DNA from: Laburnicola sp. R22_1
Lineage: Eukaryota > Ascomycota > Dothideomycetes > Pleosporales > Didymosphaeriaceae
NCBI GenBank assembly: GCA_014281115.1
Contig: JACONQ010000003.1
Location: 1,550,001-1,614,000 of the forward strand
DNA length: 64,000 bases
Reading direction: 5' to 3'
Shown here: in pieces, positions 53,150-64,000 of the stretch
Position numbering within the stretch: position 1 is the first letter of the stretch
Layout: every line of letters begins with the position of its first letter
Made by a program: the position numbers and the translations under genes
Notes under the pieces: model-generated
Told to the model about the DNA's origin: nothing
The model's input: the letters and a program-made list of their open reading frames with translations, nothing else
Databases searched by the model: none

Positions 53150-55094
53150 GGTGATGGCGTGCGATCAGGCCGGAGTGCGCATGGAGGGGCGACACGGCGC
53201 GGCGGGGAGATGTGGCTGGAGGGCCGCCGAGGATAAAGAAAAGCGGTGCGAGTGCGAGGCGGCGGCGGCTGGACGCGTCTCAGTGACGGTGGCAAGGGCA
53301 GAGCAGGTGCGAGGCCGAGCGCGAGATATATGTCTGTGGTGGTTGCGCGACACTCTGTACACACGACGGGGCGCGGATGCACAACGGGAGGCTCTTGGGT
53401 CGGTCGCTGCGAGTGTGAGAGACGAAGATCAGTGAGCACTCGAAGCGTGGGCGTGTCCTAATAATAGAAGAGCCGTGTGGCCTGTGCCGGCTGTTCAGCC
53501 GTAAATTAGCGGACTTGGGTGGTGCCGCACTCTACGCTCCCATTCGTCGGCTGCCCCGCCGACGCCTGCTAATCGTGCTAATTGTCCGGAAGCAGCTGGT
53601 CCGTCTGGAACGAGTTATTTTAAGGACCTTTGCGCTCTCCCATCTCTCCGACTCGAGCCCTCGCTCCATCCGTGCTCCCGCGGTCGGTGCAGATGGTCTG
53701 CAGATCCAGGGCCAGGCACACTCCCTACCGGCCTGCATCTCTGCTTCTGCTGCAATCTCTTGTGCACGCTGTGCTCCGCGGTACATACTCTGTGGCCTTG
53801 TGCTGGTGTATGCATGTGCGCCGAGCCATGCCTTCTTTCTGCAGCTTTGCCTACCTGGGTCGCTCCCTCTCGGCCTCCGCCATCTTCGGCATGGAGCTGC
53901 CACCAGCCAGGGAGTGGGTAGTCCGTGGGCACTGCTTGTGTGCTTGTGTGTTTGACGTTGTTTGGGCAGCCTAGGATGGATCCACACCCACGGGATACCT
54001 CTGAGAAGCTGCATCCATGGATATCGACAAGCAGCATAGGCACTGCATGTGCTCCGTGTGCCAATAGAAGAGCGCAGACGACCCTTTCCAGAAAGCTCGC
54101 CGATGCCCCAGGCGGAGGAAAAAACAGACTCGGCACCAGTCGACGTTGAACGTTACGGCAACGGCAAGGGTCGTGCCTCTCGTGGTCGTGCCTCCCGCAT
54201 TAGTGTCGATCCGCTTCTAATAATAACCCGGCAGGAGCGACCCCGATGACGCTTGACCCAACCTCGACCACAAAACATTCGTCGCTAGGCCGTGGTAAGC
54301 TACGAACCGTTGCCCTTCCCGCTTCCCGCTCGCATTCTGCCCCGCAACCACGCAACCCTCCGTCACCTAATGACAATCTTACCTGCGTAGACGCCTGCTC
54401 GTATATCTGAGAAGCCATTCACACTCGTTCACTGCCAATCTCGTCACTGCTGACTGGCCACATCCCTCCCTGAACTCCCACTGCTACTCCACATCCTTCC
54501 TTGCAGCAAGCTGCCCGGGCTTGACCAACACAGTGGTTCTCTCCGCTGCCCCTGTGAGAAGCTTGTTGTTTCTAATATCGGCCCATCGTGCCTGGACAGA
54601 ACATGAAGCGAACATCATTCTCTAGGCGGACCCTCTATGCGGCCACTACGCGTCCATGCAATGAAGCATCAGCATGCAAACACATCTGGGCCCCCGGTCA
54701 ACCTCTGCCGACCCTCGACATACGCCTCTATCATACAGATACCAAGTTAAGTTGACCCGATGCATCCTGCCGAGCCTACTTTGTAACCATTCACGTCTAT
54801 CACTGCAGGTACAGTCCCGGCCCACTTTATTCTTGGAGCCTTTTTTTTACCGCTATTGAATCTTCCGGCAACGCTCTATCTGGCCTTCACCCACAGATTG
54901 TGTCTTGTTAAGATCACTCTCACGGATATAGTGTCTGCCTATCAGGTCTTCCTCTAAGCGCTTCACCGGAACGATAGTATTTTTTCAAGAGAAGGCAGAC
55001 CAAAAGGCAAGAATAGAAACATGGCGTTCAGAGCCTTGTTGCCAATTCACATCAACTTAACCATTGTGACTTATCAAGTACCTCGGAATCCAAC
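53150..55094. other. 1.9-kb intergenic region
   Basis: The RlmA promoter is GC-rich near the gene and C/T-rich further out. Open frames (such as 53532-54136 on the minus strand) overlap each other on both strands and have no motif or splice support. No RNA or repeat recognised. Confidence 0.45.
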
Positions 55095-56362
55095 CTAGAA
55101 CAAGGTGCGGTTCCCCGGAAGCTCATTCAACCCTGGAAAGGTTTCATTAGTATTGAATGTGCGAAGACCCCCGAAAGCTGACTTACATCCATCAATGTCC
55201 TCGTCCACAGTCCGCGGTATGGTGCACTTATTTGCCTCCTCCACGCTCTGTCTTGCCAGTGCTGGGCAGGCATCGCCGTTGCACTTGGTATCCATTGCGC
55301 GTTGGAGCGAATCATCTTTCCAACCGAAGACGTAGTCGCCGTGATTCGAGTAACCATGTCTAGAATCGTTAGCCAAGGCAAGGATAGGCAAGAGAACTTC
55401 GAGACTCACTGGTCGCCAGTGCTCCATACGAACGGCTGCGAGCCATCCTCAGGCCATAGAGACTTGTCGTTGAAAAGTCGTGTCTACGGTACACATTATG
55501 TCAGTAAGAATCCACAGCCATCCAAATACTACCACGTCTGTGGAGTCCAGACCTCCACGACGTAACCCACAGAAAGGACCACATCAGACATAGGGAACAA
55601 AACACGTACATCCCACATAACCTCATACATGACCTGCGGAATAACCACCGGATGACTCTCCGGACACGTCCCCGTGGGCCCCACATCGTTCGCCTGACTC
55701 CCCGCCGCATACGCCAGATGGCTCTGATGGTCCGGCGAATCCAAGTCCACGCCATTCCAACATGTCGGAAACGTGACGATTGTGCGGATCCCGCCCTCGC
55801 AAAAGCCCTTGGGCATCGCCTGCGCGTCTGGCGCCCCACAGTTGATGTTGCTGTTATCCCCAGTCTTTGGCATGCACCGATGGCACACCTTGCGATCCGG
55901 GCCAGGCGCGTCGGCCGCGGCGTCGCCAACGAGCATCCTGAAACCTGGTCGGAACGCAGTCACGTTGGTCCTGTTCTGCACGTCGGGGATGTAGTACACC
56001 GTTATACCACCGTTGCCAGTCAGGCCCTCGGAGACGAATTGCGGCACCCGCTTGAAGGTGCCGTTGCGGGCGCGGAAGTAGAGAACTGCGGTCCAGTAGT
56101 TGGAGAAGTCTTCGGAGAAGGTGCAGCTGGTGCATGTGGACGCGGAGGGGAGGTCGTGGGTGCTCGGATCCATGGAGGCGTTGAAAGAGTTGCCGCCGAC
56201 GATCTGGTGCAGGTGAGGCGAAGGGACGAGGCCTGGGTTGACGAGCGGGTCGATGCGGTCGACGACGAGCTGGCTGCACTCGAATCGCATCATGGGAGGA
56301 ATCGGAAATTGGGTAGAGCCCAGTCCGACAAGGAGGGCTTGGGCAAGGAGTCTCCACTGCAT
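55095..56362 (-). CDS. Secreted DUF1996 protein
   Basis: Four exons (56362-55610, 55483-55410, 55359-55187, 55132-55095) encode 345 aa. A signal peptide (MQWRLLAQALLVGLGSTQF) precedes PPMMRFECSQLVVDRIDPLV, then HLHQIVGGNSFNASM (the His-rich DUF1996 landmark), TCTSCTFSEDFSNYWTAVLY, FPTCWNGVDLDSPDHQSHLA, CPESHPVVIPQVMYEVMWD, HGYSNHGDYVFGWKDD and the end DEDIDGWLNELPGNRT. These are the conserved blocks of the fungal DUF1996 family, secreted proteins often induced on plant biomass; biochemical role unknown. The last intron is 54 nt and in frame, so it could be retained. The first (126 nt) is the only long intron in the window without a miniature element. Confidence 0.9.
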
Positions 56363-57484
56363 TATGGTGAGGTGGGACGGTTGCTACGCTCAGTCAATGG
56401 TGGCAATGGAAGCTGGAAGAAAACCCACGACGAAGACTTGTGGGATTGATCTGGATAGAAACTCCGATATACAAAGGCTCATGGGCTTGTCAGATGGTGG
56501 TGCCCCACCTGCGTGCTTACGGGGACTTTAATCTCAAACTGCATATTGATATACCAAAGTCATTTAGGCGAGAGCCGGGAGATGTGCAGCGAGCGGGTCT
56601 CCCCAATCACGTATGGCCTGGAGCCCCTTCGACCGTGTCAACAAATAACTGATTCCACATATGTCGTCTGTCCATTGCGTTTGCCTCACTCAGCCCATTG
56701 CTGATACCGCAGGCTCTTGCACATGAAGAGGCACAGTAACTGCATTGCAACCCATTCAAAAGCTTTGATCAAACACCTCGCCCCACCGTTGTGCCAATCA
56801 GTTAAACAGGAGAATGTAACAAGTTTCCTTGCAGTTACTGTGCCTCTTATGTGTAGAGTTCTGCAATAGTGTCTCTGGGTCAAGAAGGTCTAACACATGC
56901 AACTATGAAACCCCAATGGAGCTAGCACTGGACATCACTCTTCAAGGTCTTGTCTAGAAAACAATTTGCATTCGTGCGTTGCTCAGGGATGCTCAATAAA
57001 TTTATAGTTGCCAAGGCGCTGCAAGAGGTCTACCTGCAGGACGCGCAACGAGCTCAAAGCAAAAGCTCTGACACCAGACGAAGCTTGTACAGAAACACCT
57101 TCCTACGTTCTAAATAACATGTCCCTCGACCTGCACACAAATTGAAACTTCCATTAGGATTACAAACGCAGCAGTAAGGTATATATCTACCCACCGCAAA
57201 TTAACGGACCATTCCCGTCGGCTTTTCCTCGTCGCCCGTGGGTTCCCTGCGGCCACATGTACTTCAGAAGTAAGAATAGTTCCAGTAGAATGGAAAATGG
57301 GAAAAGGGTATTAGACGTGGGGGTATCAAAAGATCGCTCGGTATACTCCAAGCAGGTAATGAGTGTAGTGAGGGAGGTCCTCATTCTAGTCATGAGTCAG
57401 CGACATCCGTCGAGTAATCCTACGATGCACCGTACCAGTATACAGCTCAACGAGGGTGTACGTACCTTGTTATAAAGAGAATCT
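56363..57484. other. Intergenic with a terminal-inverted-repeat unit
   Basis: About 1.1 kb. It contains an inverted-repeat unit at about 56709-56866 and no credible gene. Confidence 0.5.
56709..56866. repeat. Inverted-repeat unit (about 158 bp), candidate second miniature element
   Basis: GAAGAGGCACAGTAACTGCA (56725-56744) is matched in reverse complement by TGCAGTTACTGTGCCTCTTA (56830-56849). Weaker pairing extends outward to CGCAGGCTC / GAGTTCTGC. The arms lie about 85 bp apart. Only this copy is seen in the window. Confidence 0.6.
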
Positions 57485-60400
57485 TCACTTTGGAGGTGTT
57501 TGTCCGTCCACATTACCAGTCAACTCTGCCACTCGAGCCTTGATGCGCGCCACGCGACTTTCGATCGTTTCTTCGCCGCTCGTCTCTCCTTCATCTGTAC
57601 GTACGCTTTGGCTGTGACTCCGACGGGATTGCTCCTCGCTCAACCGTGCTGCACGCTCGGCCGCGTTCCTCCTGATCTGTGCCCAACGATCTTGCGTAGG
57701 AGGTGCTTGCTGTGACAGGTCGACGGACTCTTCTGAAATGTCATCAATGGATGACGGGGCGCGTCGCGTCGGCGTAGAGTACTCAGGTCCCGACGGAGGC
57801 GCGTGTCGAGGCACGCTTGGCGCTGCATCATCATCATCCGAATCATCAGGCACAAACGCTGGCATATCGTCCATGGGTCCTTGGTCAAACCGAGTGGAGG
57901 TTGTGTTGGTCGCTGGTTGATCGCGGACATTGGGGGTGGGAGTCACTTGTAGCGCCGGTTCACGGTATGCCGCGGAGATAGCCGACACCGCTGGACTAGG
58001 CTGAAGATCCGGAGACAACGCCTTTGCCGGCAATGGCTTCTCAAGACTAGCGGGCGGTGAAGGCTCTCGAGTCGGTGTTTCATCGTGGTCTTCGATACGG
58101 GAAACGCTACGAGCGGCACCGAATGCACGCATACGTGCACCTTCATCTGCTTTAGTCTGGGTGGACTGCGCAGGCACATCGGCTTTTTTCATGCCAAACA
58201 GCTTCCGGAATCCACCACCGCCCTCTTTTTTCTTCAACTTCGTCGGAGAAGGCTTTTTGGAATCCTGACCAGCAGCTTGCTCCTCGCTGGGGCGTGGTTT
58301 GGCTTGGGCAGGAGCAGCCAGGTTGCGCTCTGGTAATGGTTTCCTGAGAGCTGGATGTTCCTCCAAAGCAGGTCCTGACTTGTCGTCCAAGAGCACAGGT
58401 GACAGCGGGGGCTTCTCTGGAGATATTTCAGTCGAATACGAAGCGTCGTTGTGCTGTAGTTGTGGGTCTACCCCAGGACTTGGAGCTGGCAACACGTCCG
58501 CTCGTGCTTCGGACTTTGGCAGAGCTGGAAGATCACGATTCGATAAATTGTGTCGAGACAAGGCTGCAGTACTCCCATTCGCAGCACTAAGAAGATTATC
58601 CTTCATACCTTTGCCAGCATTGACGTCTCCGAGGTATTTAGCACGAAGTGCATCTCGGTCTTGCGCACCTTCGCCGAACTTCTTGTCCCACTTCATGGCC
58701 GGCCCGGCTTCGGACAGTAGATGAGGCTGCAATGTGAGGACACTGTTCGTCTTCGTTGAGACTGCATCATCCATTCGTGCGCGACGTTGGGCAAGGTGCT
58801 CGGAAGCTTCTCGATCCCTTTGGTTTTGAGCTAGTTTCGCCGCGACAGCTTGCACACGGGCGTGTTGGTCGGGACCGATACTCGTCTTGCTCATTGGTGC
58901 GTTTGAAGTTGTGCGATTATAAGGCTCCTTTGTCGAGGATGATTTCTTGCCGGTGGACTTCCGTCGCCCTAGTCGACCACGTTTAGTCCAACTGAACATT
59001 GACTTCTTCTCTGCAATGTAGGCTCCTTCTTCGGGTCCAGGAGAAGCGCCTTTTACCTGCTCCTCAATGACAAGCCACTTCGCCCCTTGTATCTTTGTCT
59101 CGATCAGAGTACACCTTCCGAATGCAGCTTTACGCTCTGTAGTTTCCTCGGAAGCTAAACTGGTCATCCAGACCCACCAGAAGGTATCGTCGAGATCAAA
59201 CTGCGTGATACTTGCGAGCTCACCAGGTTCCAAATCTTCTTCGCCCTGAAGGCCATGGCGCACGTGTGACTGTGAGCTTTGCACGCGACCAGCTTCGCCT
59301 ATCGGGGGAAGTCTTACAGACGGCGATAACAGCGTCGATGTGTTGTTGTTCTCATCGGCAAAGCCGGAAGATAGGAAGTCGGCCCAGGAAGGCGTCGTAG
59401 GCCGACCGAAGTCGTTGTTCCTCGAGTGAGCTCCTGATTTCATGGCAGAGAACTCGCGAGGACCAGATCCAGCCGGGGTGCCATTCGTGCTCGGTGCCGG
59501 ACTATCTAGTAGTCCTGAGAAGCCCATATCTTCGAATCGGGACCAAGATGGATCTTGGCTGGGCCCGTCTTTCGCCGCTGCGACAGACTGATTAGCCGAT
59601 GAAATGCAATCTAGCACTCTGCGACACTCGTCAGTCAAGGCTGTCACTGTATCGTCATAAGAAGAAAAGGCTTGTAGAGCCTCATCGTCATCACGATATT
59701 CGAAGTTCTTCGCTCGGCGCAACAGTGCAAATGGCGTAGGCGACACAGAGTCCACGATCATGACGACTCGTGTGGTGGTCTGTTGCATTAGTTGTGGCGC
59801 TTGTGGCGGGTACTCGGTCTGTGACAACAGTGACAGAAGCGACCTTGGGAGAGCAGAGATGCCTCCAATGGCATTGGCGTCGGGAGCTAGTGAGCGCAGG
59901 TAGGCAAAGAACAGATGGCTAGCAGCGTCAGCAGCCCTGCAGTTGGGTTAGCACATGTTCGTTTTCAATGGAGCAGGAGACAGTACCTCTCCCACGTGCG
60001 ATAGCCGCCATCAAAACCCTTGCCGTCATCGACGAATTCAAACGCCCACCATCCGGCCATGCGGGACAGCTTCCTCCCGCCCATGCCATTGCTCTTGCCT
60101 CGTGCAGCTACCGCAGCGAGCAGGTCGAAGAAGTCGAATATGACGCGTTTGCGGGCCTCGGACTCGACACTGAGCGGGATAAAGGTGTCGAAAGCATGTC
60201 TGGCGAAGTTTGAATCTGTGGCGCGTGTTAGTCTGGCACGGTCTCGCGTATTCATGTGCATGTGCAGCTTACCCGACTCCCCAATGCGGAAAAGCTCGTA
60301 GGCGTCCCAACTGACGACGCCGCCGGGCAGTCTGCTCCAACACCACTTCAGTATGCTACAAAGAGTCTGTTCGTGTCAGCCTTCTGGCGCCGCAGTGCGC

Positions 60401-60820
60401 TGGGCGGGAAAGGCGACGTACCAGTGGCTGTGCGAGGCGCAATTCCTGCGCCAGTCCCTCGCCGGTGAACTGTCTGCTCCCCTGGTAGTTAGCTCTGAAG
60501 AAGTTGCGCACGAAGTTGCGGGCAGCGCTGGGTTCGGACGACGGGCGGAAGGGCAGCAGCACGAAGGGGATGTCCAGGGCTGGCGGTCGTTAGCGATGTA
60601 GACGTCGCGGGGCGCCATGGTACGTGCCTCTTGACTTCATCTCCTGGGTGCAGACGTGGATCAGCTCCCGTATCTCGTCGGGCGCGACATGCTTGCGGGA
60701 CCAGGATTCTTCCCAGCGCGGCTTCGGCGGGGGTGCGGGCTGGCTGTTGTCGTGCTTGCCCGCCTTGTTGCCCGCGCGCGCCGCATCCTTGGACCCAAAG
60801 ACCTTTTTGAAGAAGGGCAT
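57485..60820 (-). CDS. MSB1: MSB1-type morphogenesis protein
   Basis: Five exons (60820-60628, 60579-60422, 60345-60273, 60215-59987, 59936-57485) give 1034 aa. The start MPFFKKVFGSKDAARAGNKA, then LDIPFVLLPFRPSSEPSAAR, WCWSRLPGGVVSWDAYELFR, SNFARHAFDTFIPLSVESEA and KLSRMAGWWAFEFVDDGKGF are MSB1/Mug8 (RhoGAP-like) family blocks. The C-terminal 600 residues are disordered, with KLKKKEGGGGFRKLFGMKKA and a final coiled coil (ESRVARIKARVAEL). Yeast Msb1 links Cdc42 and Rho1 signalling at the bud. Intron 1 (60627-60580) has a GC donor (AG/GCACGT). Intron 2 is uncertain: only the acceptor at CATACTGAAG/TGG keeps the frame, while the better-looking TAG six codons' worth earlier would restore a conserved ILK but shift frame. 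Confidence 0.88.
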
Positions 60821-62183
60821 GGTGCTCGTCACGTCGCGGTCGGCGCGGTCGTGCCTGGCTGCATGTGCAGTTGGCGGCCGGGCGGAACGGGGCCGAGAGA
60901 GGGATGCCGGTGCGGGTGTTGGTACGCGGGCGGGATGAGGTCAGAGGTAGAGGCAGAGGCAGAGGCAGCGCGGGCGGTGCGACGGGGGTGCGAGTGCGAA
61001 GCGCGGCGGAGGGTGGACGGAGAGTGGACGCAGGGTGCCGGTGCAACTGTCGCGGGCGGCAGACAGGCGGGGGAGAGGAGGCACGGGGTGGGCGTGGGCA
61101 GCTCGAGCAGCGTGTGCGTGTGCGTGTGCGTGTGCGTGTGCGTGTGTTGTCTGCCTCTGGTGTGTGCAGATGAACAGCGGCCCCCCTTTGCGAAAAAGCT
61201 CAAGCCAGCCGAAATGAGCGCGTCCCAAACTAAACCCACAGGCCCAACGCGCGCCGACGCACGAAACCGCCGCTAGCTGCGACCCAATGGCTGTGGCACT
61301 CGCACTGGCTGTGCCGATCCGTCCCCTAAAGTCCCCTTCCAGCCCAACACGTCTCTTGCTCTCCCCCGGCCGCTGCTCTCGCGCCTCGTCGAGCGTGTCC
61401 TCGGCGTGATTGGACTGCTCCCTCGCCGTCTCTGCTTGGGCGCCGGGGCTGGCGGACAGGCTCGCAACGTAATTGCGCCTGATTCGCCAATGTGGAGGGC
61501 AGAAGACAACGCATATCCAGGCACCGTGGCACACCGCACCTCTGGTCTCTCCTCTCTTGCTTCTAGCTCGCCATGCAGCATCTCCGTCCTCGTATGCGCC
61601 ATGTGATGTGAAACCAGTCCCCTTGTGGACGACGCAAAGGGCTTGCACACGCATAAATCACACAGCATTCACGACCCTCGCGAAACGCGCCACATGCGGA
61701 AGGGACAGCTAAATTGCCCAGGATGCCGCTGTGCCCTTGCCCCACTAATCGTGCCATTCAATGTCACAGCATCTACCACCAGCTGACAGTACAATTCGTC
61801 TCTCATCAACCTTGGAACCTTGGAACGTTCCAAGGCACGAGGGCAACGACCGCAGCAGCACTATATATGTACTTTTCACCGTACTGGCGACCAATTGCAC
61901 TCTTGATGTCGGCAACCCGGCGCCTGGATGGGTACTAATGGTGCTCAGACGATACGGGACCTCGCGGGATCCAGCACATCACGTGACTGCGCGTTTCGAG
62001 TTAGCCGAGTACGCTAGACTTACAGGAGCGCCACTGCTGTGTTTGTGCCCATGGTCAACGACTCCACGCCAAAGTTTATCCTCCATCTGCGCCACACGAT
62101 AGCCCACCCGGTCCGGCATCTCGTGTACAGCCCACTTGTCTCTCCCCCGAATTTGAAGAAGCCTCAGTGCGTTGCGCTACAGA
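60821..62183. other. Divergent intergenic region, MSB1 / coiled-coil gene
   Basis: 1.36 kb. The 300 bp next to MSB1 are GC-rich with a GAGGCAGAGGCAGAGGCAG run (60951-60968) and a (TGTGCG)n microsatellite (about 61107-61150). A palindrome CCTTGGAACGTTCCAAGG lies at 61827-61844. No gene recognised. Confidence 0.55.
61107..61150. repeat. (TGTGCG)n microsatellite
   Basis: About seven GTGTGC units in a row in the MSB1 upstream region. Confidence 0.85.
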
Positions 62184-63518
62184 ATGGCTCAGACGTGCCC
62201 CATTCCGGACGTCGACCGCGCCTTGTCGCCCTACATTAGCCCGCGCGAAGACACGTTGAGAGTACGACGGACACTGTCCAAATATCTCACCGCTTCTCTC
62301 CGGCCCGTCAATGCAGCCACTCAGAACCAACACCTCAACCATGAGAGTCCGCGCAACCTCGCCGCGGTTGGTACAAATCCTCCAGGGCTCAAGGGCTCCC
62401 GGGGTGCATATCTGGATGCCATCAGGGCCCACAAAGCAGCCCAGACAAAACTCAAAGCCCTCCAAGCTTCTTTGGGAGAACTCCAGCAGCGCCACTTCGT
62501 TGAGAACCCCGTGGATGACTCGTATCATGAAGATGAGGTCGCTCAAAGCTACACAGCGCTACTTCGACAGCGACGTCGCTTAGCAGAACTCGAAATCGTA
62601 CAGGAATCTCTTGAGAAGTTGTTGAACGTCAGTCCAATTGAAGGGCTGAGAGATGCACGGGAGCTCGTCAAGGACGCAATCGGTGAACAACCCGATCTTC
62701 CAGCGGAACGTATAAAACCCTCATTGTACGAGGAAAACAATGCCTCGTTAGTTTTGCGGCTGAAGAAGGAAGTTCTTGAATCGAGGTCAAGGATGGATGG
62801 AGCAAAAGCCGCTAGAAGCAAGGCGCACAGTGTCTCACGCGAAATACCAGGCTTAGAAGCACAGGTATATGCGCTCGCCCGCGCACGAGAAGAGATAGTC
62901 GAGTGGGTGCAAGTAGAGTTGGCTAAAATGGAGGAAGCATCAGGGTTCCTCGAGGATGCCTCGCCTGTCAAGCGCCCTGTTACCATGCCCAGCGGTCAGA
63001 ATCTTGATTCATCAGAGTCCCAAATTCGAAGCTGCTATGATCAATATACAACGTCTCGTACGGCCGCCATCGAAGGCCATCAATCCTTTCACCAGCATTC
63101 AACGATGGTCTCACGAAAAAACCATGAACATGAGGATAACATCAAGTCCAGTGTCCAGCATGTGGAGAATCCCCAATCCAAAGTTTCCATCACAAGCCTG
63201 TTACCATATCTACCACACATCGCCCAAAATGGCACCAATGAGCGTTTGACGTTGCTTCATGCAGCCTTTTTACAAAATCAAATATCCTCTGCAGATGCAG
63301 ATACAACAGAATCTCTCTCTCGGCTTTCCGGCGAAAGCCATCTATTACGATCTGGGTCCAAAGGAATCGAAGCTTGGGGAAAGACTGCCGTCGAGCTCGA
63401 AGCACTCCATGAAAGTTCCGTGAGGGAACGTATACAGAGCAGTCGTTCAGAGATCAACAATATTAGCACGATTGTGGACGTATGCTCTCTCCAGAGCAAA
63501 GTGCTCGGCTCTCAATAG
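62184..63518 (+). CDS. Coiled-coil protein of unknown function
   Basis: Single exon of 444 aa from the ATG at 62184 (four codons after a TTG in frame). The N-terminus MAQTCPIPDVDRALSPYISP is followed by a basic helix (REDTLRVRRTLSKYLTASLR). Heptad-like helices run at about 75-170 (RAHKAAQTKLKALQASLGEL, LLRQRRRLAELEIVQESLEK) and 195-255 (LRLKKEVLESRSRMDGAKAA, QVYALARAREEIVEWVQVEL). The last third is Ser-rich, with a final helix. Such layout is common in spindle-pole, kinetochore or trafficking adaptors, but I recognise no family. Codon use and length support it as real. Confidence 0.68.
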   Translation: MAQTCPIPDVDRALSPYISPREDTLRVRRTLSKYLTASLRPVNAATQNQHLNHESPRNLAAVGTNPPGLKGSRGAYLDAIRAHKAAQTKLKALQASLGELQQRHFVENPVDDSYHEDEVAQSYTALLRQRRRLAELEIVQESLEKLLNVSPIEGLRDARELVKDAIGEQPDLPAERIKPSLYEENNASLVLRLKKEVLESRSRMDGAKAARSKAHSVSREIPGLEAQVYALARAREEIVEWVQVELAKMEEASGFLEDASPVKRPVTMPSGQNLDSSESQIRSCYDQYTTSRTAAIEGHQSFHQHSTMVSRKNHEHEDNIKSSVQHVENPQSKVSITSLLPYLPHIAQNGTNERLTLLHAAFLQNQISSADADTTESLSRLSGESHLLRSGSKGIEAWGKTAVELEALHESSVRERIQSSRSEINNISTIVDVCSLQSKVLGSQ

Positions 63519-64000
63519 ATGAGGGAAAATTGCTCTGTTCTCAATAAATGAACGAAAATGGCTACTGCACTATGGTCTTCCAGCGCCGTCCGACATTAAA
63601 TACGCCAAATCCCCGGTTCGCTGATGCACCGTGCATGTATGAACCAGGAACATTGTCATCTTGACCGAAATCGTGGGAGTTTGTTTTCGTCCAAGAGAAG
63701 TCTGTTAAGCCACACGAGATGTCTAGCCAGACATCCACACTCCGAATTCGCGTTGCTAATGTCGAGGCAATCCACCATACGGGATATTTAGTCTAGACAC
63801 TGTGCCATGGCGGTTTCCTACGCTTATCTGCCGTGCTGGCCATAGCGCTTAAATACACCTACTTATGCCTAATGACACAATTGGCGCCAACTTGGCTATC
63901 CATTTACGATATCCGGGTCAGTTGCGCATTCAAGTCCATCAAAATATATGGGGTACACGCTCATTGCTCGTCAAATTAGCCTTTTCACACCCTAGACGAC
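63519..64000. other. Right edge, no supported gene
   Basis: Two nearly identical 30-bp stretches (AATGAACGAAAAT / AGATGAGGGAAAAT with TGCTCTGTTCTCAATA and CGGCTCTCAATA) follow the stop at 63505-63560, a small direct repeat. Nothing else recognised. Confidence 0.45.

Noticed and set aside
53532..54136. Long overlapping frames on both strands upstream of the RlmA-like gene
   Set aside because: GC-rich sequence yields open frames on several frames at once; none has a motif, splice signal or plausible composition.
60829..61654. Frames containing His-Thr repeats or Val-Arg repeats near 61.1 kb
   Set aside because: They are translations of the (TGTGCG)n microsatellite and its GC-rich surroundings.

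Overview
The window looks like a euploid chromosome segment of a filamentous ascomycete (Pezizomycotina, most likely a Dothideomycete). The evidence is about 20 compact genes on both strands with many ~48-60 nt GT-AG introns (branch sites of CTGAC/CTAAC type), fungal-specific families (DUF1996, HET, SUR7/PalI, MSB1, RlmA-type MADS, DUF3807) and a Fot1/pogo transposon whose reading frame is broken only by stops of the RIP (C-to-T) type. Gene models were spliced by hand from the sequence; no searches were run.

Layout. 1-4 kb is gene-poor, with a frameshifted C2H2 zinc-finger relic. 4-6 kb: vezatin-like protein (-). 7.5 kb: EMC6 (+). 9-10 kb: PCNA (+). 10.2-12.1 kb: pyridoxal kinase (+), converging on dUTPase (-, 12.3-13.1 kb). 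14.1-16.3 kb: secreted GH31 glycosidase (+). 17.4-19.8 kb: Ssb-type Hsp70 (-). 20.6-21.2 kb: UBE2W-like E2 (-). A 3.5-kb gene desert follows. 24.7-26.7 kb: PWWP protein (+). 27.3-28.6 kb: metallo-beta-lactamase-fold protein (-). 28.9-29.6 kb: FAS1 protein (-). 29.8-30.6 kb: DUF3807 protein (+). 31.8-35.2 kb: Kre33/NAT10 RNA acetyltransferase (-). 35.7-39.5 kb: HET-ankyrin protein (-). 39.9-42.7 kb: a RIP-inactivated pogo transposon abutting a 702-bp palindromic element. 43.1-44.0 kb: SUR7/PalI protein (-). 44.9-48.2 kb: two low-complexity fungal orphans. 49-50.3 kb: penta-EF-hand protein (-). 51.3-53.1 kb: RlmA-type MADS factor (-). 55.1-56.4 kb: DUF1996 secreted protein (-). 57.5-60.8 kb: MSB1 (-). 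62.2-63.5 kb: coiled-coil orphan (+).

Most genes are housekeeping: DNA replication and nucleotide hygiene (PCNA, dUTPase, both with ACGCGT boxes upstream), translation and ribosome biogenesis (Ssb, Kre33), ER insertion (EMC6), and polarity or cell wall (MSB1, RlmA, SUR7). They are neighbours and do not form a dedicated pathway cluster.

The most unusual content is non-coding. One is a ~93-bp TA-flanked miniature inverted-repeat element found about 11 times and sitting in five of the six introns longer than 100 nt. Another is a ~105-111-bp SINE-like repeat in three copies, each flanked by its own 13-15-bp target duplication and sharing one end. The third is the tandem pair of TA-inserting elements at 39.9-42.7 kb that share a single TA.
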